NCBI GenBank assembly: GCA_016719395.1
Contig: JADJZF010000006.1
Coordinates: forward strand, 62,001-126,000
Direction of reading: 5' to 3'
Length of the DNA: 64,000 bases
From: Candidatus Amarobacter glycogenicus
Lineage (GTDB): Bacteria > Chloroflexota > Dehalococcoidia > Tepidiformales > Tepidiformaceae
The notes beneath the pieces were generated by a model. It was not told where the DNA came from, searched no databases, and worked only from the letters and a program-made list of their open reading frames with translations. A program made the position numbers and the translations under genes. The stretch's first letter is position 1; each line of letters begins with the position of its first letter. This document shows positions 8,977-16,701 of the stretch, piece after piece.

Positions 8977-9438
8977 CTAGGTGATTGGCCAGCGAGCGCT
9001 GGCTTCGTAGGCATGGGCAATCGCGTGATGGATCCAGATCTGAGCCACGATTTCACCCTTCTCCATCTCGTAACCGCCCAGCTTCACCACCTTGTTGAGA
9101 TCGGCCTCATCCAACGTGGCGACGAAGTCAGCCGACGCATTTTGGCCTTCGACGATGGCAGCGAGGATTTCGTCCTTCGACTTGTCCTTCAGATTGGTGA
9201 TGGCGGCCGCGTTGCCCTCCGCAATGCGTGCCGCGCCGATTCCGGAAAGCGCGCCGGCATCCAGCAGCGGGTAGAGGCCCGCGGCGCCTCCCGCTGTTGC
9301 AGCGAGATGGGAAAACGCATCGCGCGTGGTCCACTGGTGACCAAGCTGGTGGTCCCAGTCCTTCGCGTTCGCGCCTGCCGCGGCAGCTCGCTTCCCGGCG
9401 AACCGGATTCCCTCAACAAGTTCCTGCTTCGTAATCAT
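8977..9438 (-). CDS. DinB/maleylpyruvate-isomerase-like four-helix protein
   Basis: 153 residues. The start MITKQELVEGIRFAGKRAAA, the TTRDAFSHLAAT segment, the acidic middle and the late IWIHHAIAHAYEA fit the DinB/MDMPI N-terminal fold, with candidate metal-binding histidines at about 53, 137 and 141. Family members use a divalent metal and often a low-molecular-weight thiol. The true substrate is unknown. It follows the TPR gene on the same strand after a strong hairpin, so it likely has its own promoter. Confidence 0.65.
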   Translation of the reverse strand: MITKQELVEGIRFAGKRAAAAGANAKDWDHQLGHQWTTRDAFSHLAATAGGAAGLYPLLDAGALSGIGAARIAEGNAAAITNLKDKSKDEILAAIVEGQNASADFVATLDEADLNKVVKLGGYEMEKGEIVAQIWIHHAIAHAYEASARWPIT

Positions 9439-9484
9439 TCGGCCTCCTCAGCGGGCCGATTAGAGGGGAATTCAGGGGTCATGT

Positions 9485-9520
9485 CAAAAGGCCAGAAGGC
9501 CCGCGCGAGCGCAGGCCTTC
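9485..9520 (-). terminator. Rho-independent terminator after TPR gene
   Basis: On the minus strand GAAGGCC pairs with GGCCTTC, with further pairing of the GCGC inside, followed by GGCCTTTTG. It sits in the 109-base gap after the TPR gene stop. The T-rich tail makes this one of the better terminators in the window. Confidence 0.7.
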
Positions 9521-9547
9521 CCGGTGGTTGGATGCGATTCGAGGGGG

Positions 9548-10390
9548 CTAATCGAATCCTTCGTCGTCGCGGTCGACATCGATGTCCGGCGTGCCCGAAT
9601 CCAGCTCGCCGTCGGACTCGCTCCATCCATCGTCCGACTCTTCCTCGACAACTTCGTCGTCCCCGTACTCGGCGTAGTCCTCATCGTCGTCACGGCGGAG
9701 AAGCCCCTTGCGCGTGTAGGCGCGGACTTCCGTGGAGCGGCCAGCCGGGAAGCTCACCTTGTCGATCATCGACGGATGCTTAAAGGTCTCCCGAAGGATC
9801 ACCTTGAGCGCGCCCTCAGTTGTGACCATGGCCGCGGTGTACTGGTTCCCTGCAGTCATCATCTTGGAGAGACGCAGGCCAATCCGGGGTTCGACCATGC
9901 CGATGTAGGTACCGGTGACCGTGAGGACGTTGACAGCGTTGCCCTGTCCCTGGAGGTCGACGAGGTCGCCGGCATCGAGAGAGGCCCTCGCCGCCTCGTC
10001 CGTGGCCTGGAGCCTTGCGACGGTGGCTGTGCCTGTCTCTTCCACGAAGAGGCGCGTATCGAGCTGGCTTGGCGCGGCCGTCGACGTGTCCTTCATGCCG
10101 GCGAGACGATCGAGGTTGCGGCGCGCGATGGTGTTCGAAGGGTCCAGCTCGAGACTCTTCCTGTAACTCTCGCGGGCGTCCGAGATCTGGCCCAGTTCGC
10201 TCAGGGCTTTCCCCAGCCGGTTGAACCCCTCAGCCTCATCGCCGAATACCCTCAGGTAGTCACGGTTTACGTTGGCGGCGTCCTGCCAGCGGCTGCTGAT
10301 CGCGAGCTTCACTGCCTGATCGCTCATCTGCTTCTTCAGCCGGGCTCGCTCTTCCAGCGACATTGAATCGAGTTCTGGTTCGTTGCTCAT
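9548..10390 (-). CDS. TPR protein with long acidic C-terminal tail
   Basis: 280 residues. Residues ~20-95 form two to three tetratricopeptide repeats (GFNRLGKALSELGQISDARESY and KSLELDPSNTIARRNLD). The middle (~100-215) is a beta-rich segment with VDLQGQGNAVNVLTVTG and EPRIGLRLSKMM that I do not recognise. The last ~55 residues are extremely Asp/Glu-rich and probably disordered. No signal peptide, so cytoplasmic. The mix suggests an RNA- or protein-binding adaptor; this is inference. Its neighbours do not help. Confidence 0.7.
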   Translation of the reverse strand: MSNEPELDSMSLEERARLKKQMSDQAVKLAISSRWQDAANVNRDYLRVFGDEAEGFNRLGKALSELGQISDARESYRKSLELDPSNTIARRNLDRLAGMKDTSTAAPSQLDTRLFVEETGTATVARLQATDEAARASLDAGDLVDLQGQGNAVNVLTVTGTYIGMVEPRIGLRLSKMMTAGNQYTAAMVTTEGALKVILRETFKHPSMIDKVSFPAGRSTEVRAYTRKGLLRRDDDEDYAEYGDDEVVEEESDDGWSESDGELDSGTPDIDVDRDDEGFD

Positions 10391-10485
10391 GAAACCTCGA
10401 AGGCACCCCTTGACGAAGCGGAAAGGATACGGCAGGCGATCCGCTCACACAACGAACGGCATAGCCCACCGCAAAGGAAGTGTCA

Positions 10486-11109
10486 ATGCTGCGTATCGGC
10501 CCCACGCCCTACTATCGCACCGTGAGTGCCAGTCTCTTCGCCGCGATGCGTGCTGCCTGGGCTGAGGTGCGGCCCCGGTTCGAGGCGTATCAACTGGTCC
10601 TGCCCGGGAGCCCGGGCTTCGTCTGCCAGCCACAGGCCTGCACGGCGTACTGCTGCCACGCCTACAGTGTGAATCTCGGCGATGCTGATGTAGAACGCTT
10701 TCGACGACTGGAACAACTCGAACTCGCCGACTTTCTCGAGTGCGACGAGGACGGCAAGCCGCTCACTCTGCCGATGGCCCAACCCTTCCTCCTGCGCCGC
10801 GAAGAGGGCCGCTGCAAGTTCCTCGGTGGCCACCTGGGCTGCACCGTGTACGAAGGGCGCCCGAACGCCTGCCGCCTCTACCCCCATTTCATTGTCTTCT
10901 GGGACGGCGAGGCCGGCCGTGCGCGGACGACTCCGTCGAAACGGGCAGCCGCTTCTTTCGATGCGGCCGTGCTCGGCAACATCTACGGCCTCATCCCGCT
11001 CCTGCTTGGACATGTGCAGTGCCCCGGGTTTACCGGCGACCCCGTCAACGAAGCTGAGTGGCACCGCCTGTTCAGCGCCACCTACCAACTGCAGTACGCC
11101 GCCGTCTGA
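10486..11109 (+). CDS. YkgJ-family cysteine cluster protein
   Basis: 207 residues from the ATG at 10486; an AAGGAAG site six bases upstream favours this over the GTG at 10480. The cysteine pattern FVCQPQACTAYCCHAYSVNL followed by CKFLGGHLGCTVYEGRPNACRLYP is that of YkgJ/Fe-S or zinc cluster proteins. The family is a putative zinc or iron chelator, and the function is not established. A DMT transporter follows on the same strand. Confidence 0.85.
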   Translation: MLRIGPTPYYRTVSASLFAAMRAAWAEVRPRFEAYQLVLPGSPGFVCQPQACTAYCCHAYSVNLGDADVERFRRLEQLELADFLECDEDGKPLTLPMAQPFLLRREEGRCKFLGGHLGCTVYEGRPNACRLYPHFIVFWDGEAGRARTTPSKRAAASFDAAVLGNIYGLIPLLLGHVQCPGFTGDPVNEAEWHRLFSATYQLQYAAV

Positions 11110-11173
11110 GATTGGCCCCGCAGCGGAGTCTTTTCTCCCGTTACGCTGGAAGCGAAAGGACGTTCTCCCGGGC

Positions 11174-12106
11174 ATGACTCGACGCCAGTTCGCTATCCTC
11201 CTCGCCCTCGCCGTGACCTGGGGCTGTTCGTTCCTCTTCATCAAGGTGATCGTCGATGCAGGCGTGGCCCCGATGGGTATGTCCGGCGTGCGCACAGCCC
11301 TCGGGGCCGCCACGCTCCTCCCCTTCGCCTGGAGGGCGCGCAAGGGCTTCCGCCAGTCCAGGGCGACGTGGCTGGGGCTCGCCGGGCTCGGCGCTCTGAA
11401 CTTCGCGATCCCGTGGACGATCTTCGGGATCGCCGAGAAGCACGTGCCAAGCGGTGCGGCCGCTGTCGCGAACGCCTGCACTCCGCTCTGGTCAGCGATC
11501 CTCGCGACGACGCTGCTCAAGGCAGACTCGCTCGGGCCGCAGCGTATTGCTGGTCTGTCACTTGGGTTCGCCGGAGTGCTCGTCCTGATGGGGCGGGACC
11601 TGGCCAACCTCTCCGGAAGCGAGGCGGCGAGCATCCTCCTCGTCGTTGTGGCGACCTTCTGCTACGCCGTTTCGGCTGTGAGCATCCGCCGTTGGCTCGG
11701 CCATGTTCCCGCTGTGCCGCTGGCGACTGCCCAGGTTGCGACGGCGGCGGTCCTGTTGTTGCCGGCTGCGTTCCTCACCGGGGCGTTCGAAGGCGCCGAG
11801 CTCACTCCGCGGGTCGTGGGGAGCGTCGCCGCCCTAGGGGCCTTCGGTTCGGGTATCGCGGTCGTGGCCTACATGTACCTCATCCAGCAGGCCGGCCCCG
11901 TGCGTGCGTCGGTGGTCACTTACCTCGTGCCTCCCGTGGGCGTGCTCCTCGGCTGGCTGTTCCTGGAGGAAGCGGTGGGTTGGAACCTCCTCGCGGCGTT
12001 GGGATGCATCCTTGCAGGGGTCGCCCTCGTGCAAGGTATCAGCCCCCGGCGGATCGCCGCGCGGTTCCCGGGATTCGCGACGGAGGCGGCGGCTCCGCTG
12101 GATTGA
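11174..12106 (+). CDS. DMT-superfamily (EamA) transporter
   Basis: 310 residues with ten hydrophobic segments in two EamA repeats: the first opens LALAVTWGCSFLFIKVIVDA, the second begins near SILLVVVATFCYAVSAVS and ends ASVVTYLVPPVGVLLGWLFL. The start codon chosen is the ATG at 11174, since earlier in-frame starts fall inside ykgJ. Such proteins export metabolites or amino-acid-like compounds. The substrate is unknown. Confidence 0.88.
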   Translation: MTRRQFAILLALAVTWGCSFLFIKVIVDAGVAPMGMSGVRTALGAATLLPFAWRARKGFRQSRATWLGLAGLGALNFAIPWTIFGIAEKHVPSGAAAVANACTPLWSAILATTLLKADSLGPQRIAGLSLGFAGVLVLMGRDLANLSGSEAASILLVVVATFCYAVSAVSIRRWLGHVPAVPLATAQVATAAVLLLPAAFLTGAFEGAELTPRVVGSVAALGAFGSGIAVVAYMYLIQQAGPVRASVVTYLVPPVGVLLGWLFLEEAVGWNLLAALGCILAGVALVQGISPRRIAARFPGFATEAAAPLD

Positions 12107-12144
12107 CGCACGCGAGACGCGATCGCCTCTGGTAGGCTCTGGCC

Positions 12145-13332
12145 ATGCCACGCAGCTCCCGCCTACACCTACGGCCCGACGTCCAGGCTCTCCGCGAACG
12201 CGTGCTCTCCACGCGAAGGGACTTTCACCAGCACCCCGAACTCTCGTGGCACGAACAGCGCACCCAGGGCGTCATCCTGGAACGGCTCCGCTCGCTCGGC
12301 GTCGCCGAGGTGCGGCCCATAGCGCGGACCGGCGTCACCGGGCTGGTGAAGGGCGGCCAGCCGGGCCGCTGCGTCCTCTGGCGAGCCGATATGGATGCGT
12401 TGCCCGTCCCGGAGAAGAGCTCGCTTTCCTTTGCATCGCAGAATGAGAACGTCATGCACGCCTGCGGACACGATGCCCACATGGCGATCGGTCTCGGCCT
12501 CGCCGAGGTGCTGCAGCAAAGGCGAGAGGACCTGGCCGGGAGCGTCCGCTTCGTCTTCCAGCCGGCGGAAGAAGCGGCAGGTGGGGCGCAAGCCTGTATC
12601 GCCGATGGAGTGCTCGATTCACCGCATGTCGATGTCGCTTTGGGCCTGCACATCAGTGCAGACATACCCCTTGGCGCGATCAATGTCGCACCGGGCCCCT
12701 TCTTCGCGGCGCCGACGGCGTTTCGGATCACCATCGAGGGCCGTGGCGGGCATGCGGCCGCGCCGCACCAGTCCATCGACGCTGTGGTCGTGGCCGCGTA
12801 CGTGATCACCGCCCTCCAGACGGTGGTTAGCCGTTCAATGCCGCCGGCCGAGACCGCGGTTCTGACCGTTGGGAAGATCGCAGGCGGCTACCGCGGAAAC
12901 GTCATCGCGGAATCGGCGACGATGACGGGCACGATCCGCAGCTACACCGATGCCGTGCGCGAGACGATGTTGCGCCGGACCGAAGAGATCGTCGCCGGGG
13001 TCTGTGCCTCGTTCGGGGCGACCTACGAATTCGATCATCAAACGAGCTGCCCTCCCCTGGTAAACGACCCTGGAGTGGCGGAGTTCGTCCGGGCCGCAGG
13101 CATCCAGTACTTCGGCGAAGCGAACATCCTCGCGGCGCCGACGATGGGCGCCGAAGATATGGGCGTTTTTCTCGAAAAACGCCCGGGCTGCTACTTCTGG
13201 CTGGGAGCGCGCAACGAACGGAAGGGCATCGCAGGGAGGCACCACGATCCCGCCTTCGTCATCGATGAGGATGCGCTGCTGGTTGGCGTGGAATTTGGCC
13301 TGCGGCTCATCGAGGGACAGCTCGCGCGGTAG
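12145..13332 (+). CDS. M20-family amidohydrolase
   Basis: 395 residues. Metal-binding and catalytic motifs of the M20D/N-acyl-L-amino-acid amidohydrolase (hippurate hydrolase-like) group are present: RDFHQHPELSWHE, RADMDALPVPE, HACGHDAHMA, QPAEEAAGGA, and the C-terminal MGAEDMGVF. The dimerisation/lid domain spans about 180-295. It hydrolyses an N-acyl amino acid or related amide in the cytoplasm. It follows the DMT gene by 38 bases and may be in one transcript with ykgJ and the DMT gene. Confidence 0.92.
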   Translation: MPRSSRLHLRPDVQALRERVLSTRRDFHQHPELSWHEQRTQGVILERLRSLGVAEVRPIARTGVTGLVKGGQPGRCVLWRADMDALPVPEKSSLSFASQNENVMHACGHDAHMAIGLGLAEVLQQRREDLAGSVRFVFQPAEEAAGGAQACIADGVLDSPHVDVALGLHISADIPLGAINVAPGPFFAAPTAFRITIEGRGGHAAAPHQSIDAVVVAAYVITALQTVVSRSMPPAETAVLTVGKIAGGYRGNVIAESATMTGTIRSYTDAVRETMLRRTEEIVAGVCASFGATYEFDHQTSCPPLVNDPGVAEFVRAAGIQYFGEANILAAPTMGAEDMGVFLEKRPGCYFWLGARNERKGIAGRHHDPAFVIDEDALLVGVEFGLRLIEGQLAR

Positions 13333-13341
13333 TTCGCGCGC

Positions 13342-13682
13342 TCAGGTCAGGTCGCGGTCCAGCCACTTCCCGCCGCCTTCCGTAGCCTCGCGTTCCAGTG
13401 CCGCGAACATCTCTTCGATAGACGTCTCGACGCTCAGCAGCGCGTGGTTTTCCGGTGAGAGCAGCCGCCTCTTCACCATGTGTTCCAGGAACGCCACCAG
13501 CGCGTCGAAGTAGCCCCCGGCGTTCAGGATCACGACGGGCTTCTGGTGAAGGCCGAGTTGCCGCCAGGTCAGCACTTCTCTCGGGCAGCCTCGAGAAAGC
13601 GCGGGTCGTTCCCCGGGCTGGAGCCGGCGAAGACGCAGACGCGTTTCAGTGGGCTACTCGTAGATCCACCTGTCGGAGTCAC
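13342..13682 (-). pseudogene. LOG-family (TIGR00730) protein with internal deletion
   Basis: The N-terminal start LKRVCVFAGSSPGNDPRFLEA and the C-terminal VLTWRQLGLHQKPVVILNAGGY are those of LOG-type cytokinin-riboside 5'-monophosphate phosphoribohydrolases. In this family about 90 residues lie between these two segments, including the PGGxGTxxE active site. Here they are joined directly at about 13571-13580, with a frame change, so the catalytic core is missing. The N-terminal frame can start at a GTG at 13682 inside ndk. A real deletion or an assembly collapse would both give this. It is the last gene of the tsaE-tsaB-ndk run. Confidence 0.75.
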
Positions 13683-14109
13683 GTGTCCAGTCCACCAGTT
13701 CCGATGCCTTGAAGAAGATCTTGATTTCGCGGGCCGCGCTCGTGGGGCTGTCGCTCGCGTGGACGAGGTTGCGCCCCATCTCCAGGCCGAAGTCCGCCCG
13801 GATGGTGCCTGGAGCGGCCTTGAGCGGGTTTGTCAAACCATTCGTGGCGCGGACGATTTCGATGGCGTTCGTGCCCTCGAGGACCGCGGCAACCACCGGG
13901 GCGCTGGTGATGAACTGGACGAGGCCTTCGAAGAACGGCTTCCCCTTGTGTTCGGCATAGTGCTTCTCGGCGATCGGGAGCGTCACCTGCATCAACTTCA
14001 GGCCGACGAGCTTCAGGCCGCGGCTCTCGAGCCGCTTGATGATTTCGCCGGCGAGTCCGCGCTGTACGGCATCGGGTTTGACCAGGAAGAGGGTGCGTTC
14101 GCGTTCCAA
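13654..14109 (-). CDS. ndk: Nucleoside diphosphate kinase
   Basis: 151 residues, the usual length. It transfers phosphate from ATP to other NDPs through a phospho-histidine; the catalytic His117 is in NLVHASDS. Other motifs present: TLFLVKPDAVQRG at the start, HYAEHKGKPFF and GTIRADFG. It lies 27 bases downstream of tsaB on the same strand and its 3' end overlaps the start of the LOG-like gene. Confidence 0.97.
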   Translation of the reverse strand: MERERTLFLVKPDAVQRGLAGEIIKRLESRGLKLVGLKLMQVTLPIAEKHYAEHKGKPFFEGLVQFITSAPVVAAVLEGTNAIEIVRATNGLTNPLKAAPGTIRADFGLEMGRNLVHASDSPTSAAREIKIFFKASELVDWTRDSDRWIYE

Positions 14110-14136
14110 ATTGGGTAACTCCAGAAGAGATGTCTG

Positions 14137-14742
14137 CTACGAAGCGGCGGCCTGCTGCCGTCGCGAAAGCGTGATGCTGGGCTCCCGCAGGTAGAACGCC
14201 TCGGCGCCTATTTCAAGCGTGCCCGCCCTGATTCGGGGTGCGCGGTCTCGGAGGCTCGCCTCCACTCGTTCCCTCGCGCCGGCCTCGATCCCGCCGAGCG
14301 CGCCCGCTCCCTCTCCGGCGAGGTTCTTGCCTTCCAGGTCCACCGGCGTTGCCGTCACGGGTGAGTCCGCTGGCTCGCCGTTGGCCCACCGCTGCGCCGC
14401 GAACGCGCCGCGCCCCGCCGGCTGGATGACGATTCCATCGCGAGAGCCCGTGGCGAGAGCTGCCGCCTCGAGCGTCCCGATACCATAGACGGGGATGCCC
14501 CGGGCGAGGGCAAGTCCTTCGGCGGTGGCGATCCCGACTCGAATGCCGGCATAGGCCCCCGGGCCGATCGTCACGAGAATCGCATCGGGGCTATCACCGC
14601 CGAGGAGATTCGCGATGGCCGGAAGGAGGATGCGGGAGTGGTCCTGGCGGGCCTCGTCTTCCATTGATGTAACGAGCCCGTTGCGGTCCACACCGATCGC
14701 GAACCGGTCCGAGGCGGTGTCGATGCAGAGGATGGTGGTCAC
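14137..14742 (-). CDS. tsaB: tRNA t6A threonylcarbamoyltransferase complex subunit TsaB
   Basis: 201 residues from a GTG at 14742 that overlaps the tsaE stop by 4 bases (GTGA), so the two are translationally coupled. The ASKHA-fold start ILCIDTASDRFAIGVD, QDHSRILLPAI and GPGAYAGIRVGIATAEGLA are typical of TsaB, the partner of TsaD in making N6-threonylcarbamoyladenosine at tRNA position 37. The C-terminal half is shorter and more variable, as usual. No tsaD is seen in the window. Confidence 0.93.
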   Translation of the reverse strand: MTTILCIDTASDRFAIGVDRNGLVTSMEDEARQDHSRILLPAIANLLGGDSPDAILVTIGPGAYAGIRVGIATAEGLALARGIPVYGIGTLEAAALATGSRDGIVIQPAGRGAFAAQRWANGEPADSPVTATPVDLEGKNLAGEGAGALGGIEAGARERVEASLRDRAPRIRAGTLEIGAEAFYLREPSITLSRRQQAAAS

Positions 14743-15215
14743 GCCGCGCCGAACGACGCGACCAGTTCGTCGCCGCGCGGGCCGCGAGGGATGAACTTCA
14801 GGCGGCGGCTGCGCGCCCCGAGGCCACCGGTTGCCAGCTCGATCACCAGGCCGTCCCCCGGGAGCAGCTCTGCTCCGCGTTCGGGCCATTCGATCACCAG
14901 GACGCCCCGTTCCGCGTAGTCCCAGAGGCCGAGGTCGTCGAGTTCCTCGACATCCTCGATCCGGTAAAGGTCGACATGGAACAGCGTCTCGCGGCCGGAG
15001 TATTCGTTCATCAGGACGAAGGAGGGGCTATTCACCTGGCCCGCACAGGCGAGCCCGCGCCCGATGCCCTGTGTCAGGCAGGTCTTGCCCGCGCCAAGCT
15101 CACCGCTCAGCAGGACGATGTCGCCTTTGCGAAGCTGTTTGCCCAGCCGCTCGCCTACTGCGCGCGTATCTTCTTCGCTCGATGAGGCCATTTCGAGGTC
15201 GTGCGTTTCGGCCAT
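14739..15215 (-). CDS. tsaE: tRNA t6A biosynthesis ATPase TsaE
   Basis: 158 residues from the ATG at 15215. Walker A SGELGAGKT at residues 37-45, then LTQGIGRGL, VNSPSFVLMNEY, FHVDLYRIE and VIEWPER, all standard TsaE motifs. TsaE hydrolyses ATP to drive the TsaB-TsaD cycle. Longer in-frame upstream starts run through the divergent promoter region and are rejected. Confidence 0.95.
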   Translation of the reverse strand: MAETHDLEMASSSEEDTRAVGERLGKQLRKGDIVLLSGELGAGKTCLTQGIGRGLACAGQVNSPSFVLMNEYSGRETLFHVDLYRIEDVEELDDLGLWDYAERGVLVIEWPERGAELLPGDGLVIELATGGLGARSRRLKFIPRGPRGDELVASFGAA

Positions 15216-15316
15216 TGCTCCGAGTATAGGCACGGCTCGGTTTATGCCACACGCGCCCAGAACCGACCGAACGGTAAAAACATCGGCGGAGTAAGCGCCT
15301 GGATGGTCGATCCCGA

Positions 15317-15360
15317 TTGACCCAACCCGCTGCACTTCGTACCTTGAGTTGGCATTGCCA
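15317..15360 (+). promoter_or_regulatory. Candidate promoter and operator upstream of XRE regulator
   Basis: TTGACC at 15317-15322 is a near-consensus -35 element with TACCTT 17 bases later as a weak -10. Just after it, TGGCA-T-TGCCA (15350-15360) is a perfect short inverted repeat that could be the operator bound by the XRE regulator encoded 48 bases downstream. This is positional inference. Confidence 0.35.
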
Positions 15361-15407
15361 TACCCCGGCGAGCGGGATATCGGGGCATCTCGGAGTCGAA
15401 AGCCAAC

Positions 15408-15791
15408 ATGATTAAAGCCACGTCCGAAAGCGGAAAGGCGCCAGTCTCGGCGAGTCTTGGAAACCGGATTCGCACCGCACGCCGCGATGCGGGGATGAGC
15501 CAGGGCCAACTGGCCCAGTCGCTCAACACCACGCAGAGCGCCATCAGCCTCTATGAAGCCGGCCAACGTTCCGTGGGCATCGACATGCTCCTCAGTGTCG
15601 CCCGGATCCTGAACCGGCCGCTCCACTACTTCCTCGGCGATGACGGCGACATGCTGTACGTGAAGGACAGCGATATCGCCCAGCTCATCGGCGAACTGGA
15701 GAAGCACCCGGAAGACCTTCCGGAGCTCCTCGCCTACTGGAACTTCCTCCGCTGGCGGCGGATGTCCTCCAACGGCAACGGCCGCCACTAA
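15408..15791 (+). CDS. XRE-family helix-turn-helix regulator
   Basis: 127 residues. The HTH_3 domain covers about residues 17-75 (LGNRIRTARRDAGMSQGQLA and NTTQSAISLYEAGQRSVGIDML). The C-terminal part (HYFLGDD to LAYWNFLRW) is short and acidic, then basic at the end. It binds DNA as a repressor or activator, probably as a dimer. It is divergent from tsaE and followed by a strong hairpin, so it is monocistronic. Confidence 0.9.
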   Translation: MIKATSESGKAPVSASLGNRIRTARRDAGMSQGQLAQSLNTTQSAISLYEAGQRSVGIDMLLSVARILNRPLHYFLGDDGDMLYVKDSDIAQLIGELEKHPEDLPELLAYWNFLRWRRMSSNGNGRH

Positions 15792-15819
15792 GGCCTGCTA
15801 CACTCCCCACGAACCAATG

Positions 15820-15841
15820 AAGGCCGGGTTTACCCGGCCTT
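15820..15841 (+). terminator. Perfect hairpin after the XRE gene
   Basis: AAGGCCGGGT pairs with ACCCGGCCTT across a two-base TT spacer, 29 bases after the XRE stop. It ends 24 bases before the ATG chosen for the flavin reductase, which argues against the upstream GTG at 15848 as the start of that gene. Confidence 0.7.
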
Positions 15842-15865
15842 CTCCGTGTGGAGGCGATTCCCCCG

Positions 15866-16576
15866 ATGCGGCGACTCTGCGACCCCGCCGACGCGCGCCG
15901 GATGCTGAATCCCGGCCCCGTTGCCATCGTCACAACGTCCTGGCGCGGTATCACGAACGCCGCTCCCATCGCATGGACGGCGCCGCTCTCCATCAATCCG
16001 CCGCTCGTCGGAATCGTGGTCCATCCCCAACGCCACACCTCGGAAATGATCCGGTTCAGCGACGGGTTTGCGATCAACATCCCGGGCCCAGGGCTGCTGA
16101 AGCAGACGGCCTTCCTGGGCACGCAATCCGGCGTGAACAACAACAAACTCGAGTCTTCGGGCCTGCAACTCTTCAACCCGATGATGATCGATGCGCCCCT
16201 CATCGAGGGCTGCCTGGCATGGATCGAGTGCACCCTCTCCGATGTCGTCCGCACCGGCGACCACTCGCTTTTCGTCGGAAATGTCGTGAAGGTCCAGGCC
16301 GACGACGAGGCCTATGCGCAGCAATGGCTCCTCCGTGAGCGCGAATTCAGCCCCCTGACCTTCATCGGGGGGACCCGCTACGCCGTCATCGGCGACCCGC
16401 TGGATGCGGTCGTCGAAGTCGACGTGAACGGCGGCCTCGTCCTCGAGACCGTCGAAGAACGCGAGCGCCGTGAGGAAGAGACGGCGCAGGAAGCCGAGGA
16501 GGCCAAGCTTGAGGGCGACGAGGGCCTTACCCAGAAGAAGCGCGCGGAGGCGCAAGAGCACCGGAGTGTGTTCTAG
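15866..16576 (+). CDS. Flavin reductase family protein with charged C-terminal tail
   Basis: 236 residues from the ATG at 15866. Residues ~1-190 form the FMN-binding split-barrel of the flavin-reductase-like family (PGPVAIVTTSWRGITNAAPIAW, PPLVGIVVHPQRHTSEMI, FAINIPGPGLLKQTAFLG). The last ~45 residues are a run of Glu/Arg/Lys predicted to form a charged helix, not usual in the family. It may bind flavin and reduce it or a quinone-like substrate. It is convergent with citrate synthase. Confidence 0.85.
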   Translation: MRRLCDPADARRMLNPGPVAIVTTSWRGITNAAPIAWTAPLSINPPLVGIVVHPQRHTSEMIRFSDGFAINIPGPGLLKQTAFLGTQSGVNNNKLESSGLQLFNPMMIDAPLIEGCLAWIECTLSDVVRTGDHSLFVGNVVKVQADDEAYAQQWLLREREFSPLTFIGGTRYAVIGDPLDAVVEVDVNGGLVLETVEERERREEETAQEAEEAKLEGDEGLTQKKRAEAQEHRSVF

Positions 16577-16649
16577 GTCGGGACGTCTTCGAATCGCAGG
16601 CGGCGGTCTCGCCTCGAACGTTCTCCGCTCTTGCCACTCCGGTGCGAAT

Positions 16650-16680
16650 ACTGAGGCCCGGGCGTCGCCCAGGCCTCAGT
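16650..16680. terminator. Bidirectional hairpin between convergent genes
   Basis: ACTGAGGCC and GGCCTCAGT pair perfectly, with an inner GGGCG/CGCCC extension. It sits between the flavin reductase and citrate synthase stops and could end transcripts from both sides. Confidence 0.65.
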
Positions 16681-16701
16681 TCGTGTCACTTCAGCGAAGC
16701 C

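Noticed and set aside
10483..11634. Long open frame opposite ykgJ and the DMT gene
   Set aside because: Antisense to two clear genes; composition is Arg/Ala/Pro-rich as expected for a shadow frame in GC-rich DNA.
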